NCBI GenBank assembly: GCA_903832165.1 | Contig: CAILAQ010000339.1 | Coordinates: 1-11,070 of the forward strand | DNA length: 11,070 nt | Source: an uncultured Bacteroidota bacterium | Lineage (GTDB): Bacteria > Bacteroidota > Bacteroidia > Bacteroidales > UBA12481 | Direction of reading: 5' to 3' | In this document: positions 7,593 through 11,070 of the stretch, piece after piece | Numbering within the stretch: the first letter of the stretch is position 1 | Layout: each line of letters opens with the position of its first letter | The notes under the pieces: generated by a model | Told to the model about the DNA's origin: nothing | What the model saw: only the letters and a program-made list of their open reading frames with translations | Database searches by the model: none | Made by a program: the position numbers and the translations under genes

Positions 7593-8399
7593 TTAAAAGG
7601 TGACTAGCTCATGGATTGCAAAACCTAAATTAATTATTTTCCCGTCCTTTTCCAATTTTGTCCGGCTCAGCCACTTGGTTTCATCAGCCATTAAGAATTT
7701 CAAAGTCATGGATTTGTCGATTCCGGGCAGATAACGGATGAGTTTTACCATTAAATTCTGAATCCTTTTTTCCGATTCCAGCGTTACACTTTTGTCGGTA
7801 AAAAGCCTGATTTCATGCTCCGGCAGACTGATCTCATCATCTTCCACGCTGCTTTCACTGATTAATTCCCCGTTAAGCCAGGTCCATTTTTTAGCAGAAT
7901 CTGTCTTCCACCGGATCCACACCATATTCTGGCCCGGCAAACCGCTGCGGCCCCACTGAAGTTTTTCGAGGTTAAGTTTCCATGGCGGCAAAGTCGCTAT
8001 CAGCTGCTCGGCATAGCCTGCTGTGTCAATAATTCTCTTATTTATCTCCAGATGAACAGCGGAAGCAGGCTGGTAACAATTCCAATCAAGATATCCCTCT
8101 TCTGATTCGAACAACCTGCAACAGATGGGCTGCGCCAGAGCTTCCCACTTGCCGGAAATTCCAAAGCGGGAATCATTCCATATTAGTGAATCACCGGTAA
8201 TAATCGGAAACCGGACCTGTCCTAAGCGGGATTTATTGGTTACCCCTTTGGCCGGGTCATAGTGGAGCCAGCTGGTGTACTGAACTTCAAAACCATGCCA
8301 GACAAGCTTTGCAGCATAAAAAATCATCGCCTCGCCCTCTTCTGTAATACAGTCGAGGTACCACTTCTCGAGTCGAAAATTCTCCTGCGATGAGGACAT
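7593..8399 (-). CDS. Hypothetical protein with CrtC/AttH-like (lipocalin-type) motifs
   Basis: The product has 268 residues with no signal peptide and no membrane segment, so it is probably cytoplasmic. It has many Trp residues and a beta-rich look. EKWYLDCIT (11-19) followed by a W-x-G stretch, GYLDWNC (102-108), LQWGR (147-151) followed by VWIRWK, and a terminal AIHELV are reminiscent of the carotenoid 1,2-hydratase/AttH double-lipocalin group, whose members bind or modify hydrophobic molecules. The match is by eye and partial, so function is not assigned. It sits 4 bases after the NrfD-like gene and 11 bases before the ABC ATPase, at the joint between the redox and transporter parts of the operon. 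A hydrophobic ligand shared with the ABC or lipid-modifying proteins is possible but unproven. A GAGGA-like tract lies about 11 bases before the start. Confidence 0.6.
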   Translation of the reverse strand: MSSSQENFRLEKWYLDCITEEGEAMIFYAAKLVWHGFEVQYTSWLHYDPAKGVTNKSRLGQVRFPIITGDSLIWNDSRFGISGKWEALAQPICCRLFESEEGYLDWNCYQPASAVHLEINKRIIDTAGYAEQLIATLPPWKLNLEKLQWGRSGLPGQNMVWIRWKTDSAKKWTWLNGELISESSVEDDEISLPEHEIRLFTDKSVTLESEKRIQNLMVKLIRYLPGIDKSMTLKFLMADETKWLSRTKLEKDGKIINLGFAIHELVTF

Positions 8400-8403
8400 G
8401 ATT

Positions 8404-9621
8404 TTACTTTTTCCTCAGACTATCAATATTATAACTGTCAAAGATAATGGCTATGGCTATTTTCGCTAATAGTGTAAACAGCAGGGATCCCAGAGAGAAA
8501 ATCATTACAGCTGTTCTGATTTCAGTCCAGGATGGTGTGTAAACGTAAATCTGTCCTAATACATCCGGGGTAAAACCGGGGATGATCAGGGCAATCCCTT
8601 TTTCCACATATACGCTGGCATAAATAAGCACAGCTCCGATATTCAGGGTCACAAAGTTTTTGCGGGTTTTTGGGATCAGGAACAGAACAAAGGCGATAAA
8701 TCCCATGATAATTGATCCCCAGCTGAATAACACAATTTGCTTGTCTTCCCCTATACCGAAAAGCAGGTATTTCCAGTACAGGATATGCTCGGTACCGGAA
8801 TAAAATTCCTTGAAGAGTTCAGCAACGGTAAAATATAAATATATGAACATGGCGTAAACCATGAGTTCCGCAATTCGCCAGATAGCTTCATCCTTTATTT
8901 CGAACTTGGTGGTTTTCCGAAGGATCTGAAACAGGATCAACAGGATAGCAGGACCGGAGCAAAAGGCAGAAGCCAGGAATCTTGGGGCAAGCAAAGCGGA
9001 ATTCCAGAAAACACGTGCAGGCAGGGCATTATACAGGAATGCGGTGACGGTGTGAATTCCTACAGCAAGAGGAATGCTGAACAAAACCAGAGGCAATACG
9101 AATTTTTTGTTGTACTCCTTCTTATAGAAAACACAATACAGCAAATAAGTCACTACAACTGCATTAACCAGGAAATAACTTGACAGCACGAAGAAATCCC
9201 AGCCGAGCAATGAAGAAGGGAAGTTCATGGTGCCGACAATAGGAAGCATGTGCCAGAATCTGAGCGGATTTCCGATATCAACAACAATAAACGAAATACA
9301 CATGATTACCGCACAAACAGCCAGCAGCTCACCAAAAATCACAATTTCCTTGATTGGCTTCCAATTATATATGTAGGCCGGAATAACCAGCATCACTGCC
9401 GCTGCGGCCACTCCCACCAGGAAAGTGAAGTTTCCGATATAAAATGCCCATGACACGGAATCCCGCATGTGAGATCTGATCAATCCGTCCCTAAGCTGAC
9501 CGGTATAACCCAACCCTCCCCAGAGAATCAACAGAAAAAGAAACGCAAGCCATAAATAATAGGTCTTGTTTCCTTTAAAAATTATTGCAAAACTGCCTTT
9601 TAAGAAACGAAAGAAATTCAT
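8404..9621 (-). CDS. NrfD/DsrP-family integral membrane subunit (quinone-interacting)
   Basis: The product has 405 residues and about ten predicted membrane helices. Family landmarks include YIGNFTFLVGVAA (61-73), DIGNPLRFWHML (115-126), SSLLGWDFF (136-144), a second-half HTVTAFLYNALPARVFWN (190-207) with FLASAFCSG, and a late segment of type EKGIALIIPGFTPDVLGQ...YTPSWTEI (340-368). The late segment and the length resemble DsrP/HmcC/TmcC rather than the shorter PsrC/NrfD. Such subunits bind menaquinone and pass electrons to or from a periplasmic four-cluster Fe-S partner; they contain no haem. The gene follows the Fe-S gene by 22 bases. The direction of electron flow cannot be told from sequence. 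Confidence 0.88.
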   Translation of the reverse strand: MNFFRFLKGSFAIIFKGNKTYYLWLAFLFLLILWGGLGYTGQLRDGLIRSHMRDSVSWAFYIGNFTFLVGVAAAAVMLVIPAYIYNWKPIKEIVIFGELLAVCAVIMCISFIVVDIGNPLRFWHMLPIVGTMNFPSSLLGWDFFVLSSYFLVNAVVVTYLLYCVFYKKEYNKKFVLPLVLFSIPLAVGIHTVTAFLYNALPARVFWNSALLAPRFLASAFCSGPAILLILFQILRKTTKFEIKDEAIWRIAELMVYAMFIYLYFTVAELFKEFYSGTEHILYWKYLLFGIGEDKQIVLFSWGSIIMGFIAFVLFLIPKTRKNFVTLNIGAVLIYASVYVEKGIALIIPGFTPDVLGQIYVYTPSWTEIRTAVMIFSLGSLLFTLLAKIAIAIIFDSYNIDSLRKK

Positions 9622-9643
9622 GTCAAAAGTTTTTAAAGTTGAC

Positions 9644-10534
9644 CTATATGCCGAAGAAATAATAGAATTTCGGCTGGGTATTCAATTCTTCTTTCAGTAC
9701 CAGGATGCGCTTATTTTCCAGGATATACCTGACTTCACTCTCAGGATCTAAAAGATTTCCGAATTTTCTGGCGCCAACCGGGCAGATTTCCACACACGAA
9801 GGATACTTGCCTTCTCTGGTCCTTTGAATGCAGAAAGTACATTTCTCCACCACACCCTTTGTTCTCAGCCGGTTTCCCAGATAATGCATCTCAGGATTTA
9901 TTTCCTCCACCGGAACTTCCGGCACACCCCAGTTAAAATGCCGGGCTCCATAAGGACAGGCCGCCATGCAATAACGGCATCCTATGCACCAGTTATAATC
10001 AACGACAACAATTCCATCGGGTTCCTGCCAGGTAGCCTTAACCGGACAAACTGCAACGCACTGTGGATTCCTGCATTGCTGGCAGGCTATCGGAACATAG
10101 AAATGTCCCTTTTCCGGTACTTCTTCCGGATTATAATGCACATCAGAATGAGCAAAGTCGATCCCCTTTTCCTTCTCCATCTGCAGCACCTGAATCCATT
10201 GAATCTGCGGATCGCGCGACTGGTTATTCTCTTTTACGCAGGCATAAACACATCGTCTGCAGCCAATACATCTGGAGAGGTCGAGGGCATAACCAAACAA
10301 AGTTCCTTCAAGTGCAGCTTTGTCCGATATATGAAATTCTTTTCCATACTTCTCCTTGTACTCAGCATCCATGCTTTTGACAATGCTATCTTTTTCCTTT
10401 TTTGTCAGAAGTCTGAAATTTTTCTGAAGAAACTTGTCTATTTCCTTCATATCACAACCTGAAAGGGCAAGCGTAGAAAAGGTTGCAATTGAGATATTTT
10501 TCAAAAATGACCGCCGTGAATTATCTTTTTTCAT
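9644..10534 (-). CDS. Tat-exported, lipobox-bearing four-[4Fe-4S] ferredoxin-type subunit (DsrO/HybA-like)
   Basis: The product has 296 residues. The N-terminus has a textbook Tat motif (SRRSFLK, residues 6-12), a hydrophobic stretch and a lipobox LSGC with Cys27, followed by Asp28. This suggests a periplasmic lipoprotein folded with its cofactors before export. Sixteen Cys form four cluster motifs: C89/92/95/99, C151/154/159/163, C183/186/189/193 and C232/235/247/251 (the last with an 11-residue spacer). This is the pattern of DmsB/PsrB/DsrO-type subunits. It should relay electrons between the NrfD-like subunit encoded next and the multihaem cytochrome encoded just upstream (27-base gap). 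If the E. coli sorting rule applied, Asp at +2 would keep it at the inner membrane, beside the NrfD-like partner; that rule is not established for Bacteroidota. A DsrO-like assignment is by gene order; the general family is secure. Confidence 0.9.
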   Translation of the reverse strand: MKKDNSRRSFLKNISIATFSTLALSGCDMKEIDKFLQKNFRLLTKKEKDSIVKSMDAEYKEKYGKEFHISDKAALEGTLFGYALDLSRCIGCRRCVYACVKENNQSRDPQIQWIQVLQMEKEKGIDFAHSDVHYNPEEVPEKGHFYVPIACQQCRNPQCVAVCPVKATWQEPDGIVVVDYNWCIGCRYCMAACPYGARHFNWGVPEVPVEEINPEMHYLGNRLRTKGVVEKCTFCIQRTREGKYPSCVEICPVGARKFGNLLDPESEVRYILENKRILVLKEELNTQPKFYYFFGI

Positions 10535-10561
10535 TTCTGCTTTGATATGCTTTTATGACCG

Positions 10562-11068
10562 TTAATTAATATCTCCCTGTCGTACCGGCGGAGGCTCCGG
10601 CTTAAGCGACTTAAACTTCGGCGAATGCGGATTATGGCAGTTTACGCAGAGAAAATAGGTCTTCTTTCCGTTCCAGTTACCCGTTCTTTTTCCATGAACT
10701 CCAACTTTCCAATCCCGCAATTTATCGCCATGGCACTGCCCGCAGAGCTTATAAGATTCTTTAAAATCCAATAATTTCCCACTGGCCAGTTTCAGGAAAT
10801 CCCTGTTATTAGCATCATGGCAATCGAGGCACCAGCGGTTCTCTTTATCATGATTAAAAATTCCGGAAATGGAATCGTGCATGTCCACTAAATCCCTTTT
10901 CACCGGATTGGGTTTCAAATCAGCATGACAATAGCTGCACGGGAATATATCCGGGCTGAATGGCGGAGGAGTCATCGCATCATCAATCGACTTTTCGCCT
11001 GACTTAACTGTCTCATTACCATTACTTTGCGCCATTTTTTCAAGCTTGGCTGATCCGGTCTCATTTCT
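10562..11068 (-). CDS. Multihaem cytochrome c, at least four CXXCH sites, 5' partial
   Basis: The frame stays open through the right edge, and the first in-window ATG (11033-11035) gives MAQSNG with no signal peptide. The true start, with an export signal or membrane anchor and perhaps further haem sites, therefore probably lies beyond the window. Counting from that ATG, haem motifs are CSYCH (33-37), CLDCH (69-73), CGQCH (98-102) and CVNCH (130-134). Other His residues (53, 62, 114, 137) are candidate sixth ligands, as in cytochrome c3/NrfH-like low-potential proteins. The C-terminus is Pro-rich. It would be periplasmic and exchange electrons with the Fe-S subunit encoded next. Gene order matches the DsrJ position, but DsrJ is triheme, so this is an analogous rather than orthologous call. 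Confidence 0.85.
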   Translation of the reverse strand, partial: RNETGSAKLEKMAQSNGNETVKSGEKSIDDAMTPPPFSPDIFPCSYCHADLKPNPVKRDLVDMHDSISGIFNHDKENRWCLDCHDANNRDFLKLASGKLLDFKESYKLCGQCHGDKLRDWKVGVHGKRTGNWNGKKTYFLCVNCHNPHSPKFKSLKPEPPPVRQGDIN

Positions 11069-11070
11069 GG

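Noticed and set aside
9824..10462. 212-codon plus-strand open frame opposite the Fe-S gene
   Set aside because: It is antisense to a protein with four intact Fe-S cluster motifs, and its product shows no recognisable domain, so it is a shadow.
8404..11068. True DsrMKJOP sulfite-reduction complex
   Set aside because: Order and subunit types match JOP, but no DsrM, DsrK or DsrAB is visible and the cytochrome has more haem sites than DsrJ; the label would go beyond the evidence.

Overview
The window looks like chromosome from a member of the Bacteroidota or a close FCB relative. The two left-hand proteins end in type A type IX secretion (T9SS) sorting domains, most starts lack a convincing Shine-Dalgarno, and signal peptides end in A-Q as is common in this group. 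I see no tRNA, rRNA, CRISPR array or insertion sequence. Coding density is high, and no gap between genes exceeds about 110 bases.

Left part, plus strand (2-3533): two tandem paralogues of arylsulfotransferase-like (ASST) beta-propeller proteins, each with an N-terminal export signal and a C-terminal T9SS tail, so probably cell-surface or released enzymes. The first is cut by the left edge. It is also diverged at positions that the second keeps, which suggests that one copy has changed activity. A GC-rich palindromic intergenic repeat (about 1757-1820) lies between them.

Right part, minus strand (11070 down to 3549): a long, tightly packed gene series. In transcription order it holds a multihaem cytochrome c (cut by the right edge), a Tat-exported 16-Cys ferredoxin-like subunit with a lipobox, an NrfD/DsrP-like membrane quinone subunit, a cytosolic-looking protein with CrtC/AttH-like motifs, an ABC ATPase, its ABC-2-type permease, and a 634-residue membrane protein. 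That last protein joins an isoprenylcysteine-methyltransferase-like (ICMT) domain to a prolipoprotein diacylglyceryl transferase (Lgt)-like domain. A small outer-membrane-type protein follows after 66 bases. Gaps are 27, 22, 4 and 11 bases, and the ABC ATPase, permease and Lgt fusion overlap by ATGA, so they are probably one operon.

The first three genes have the order and subunit types of the JOP part of Dsr/Hmc/Tmc-type complexes, which pass electrons between the membrane quinone pool and periplasmic c haems. The unusual part is what follows: an ABC exporter and a multidomain membrane lipid- or lipoprotein-modifying protein, in the same operon as a respiratory Fe-S protein that itself appears to be a lipoprotein. 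A working idea (inference) is a redox complex encoded with its own maturation, lipidation or export machinery. The substrate of the system cannot be told from this window.
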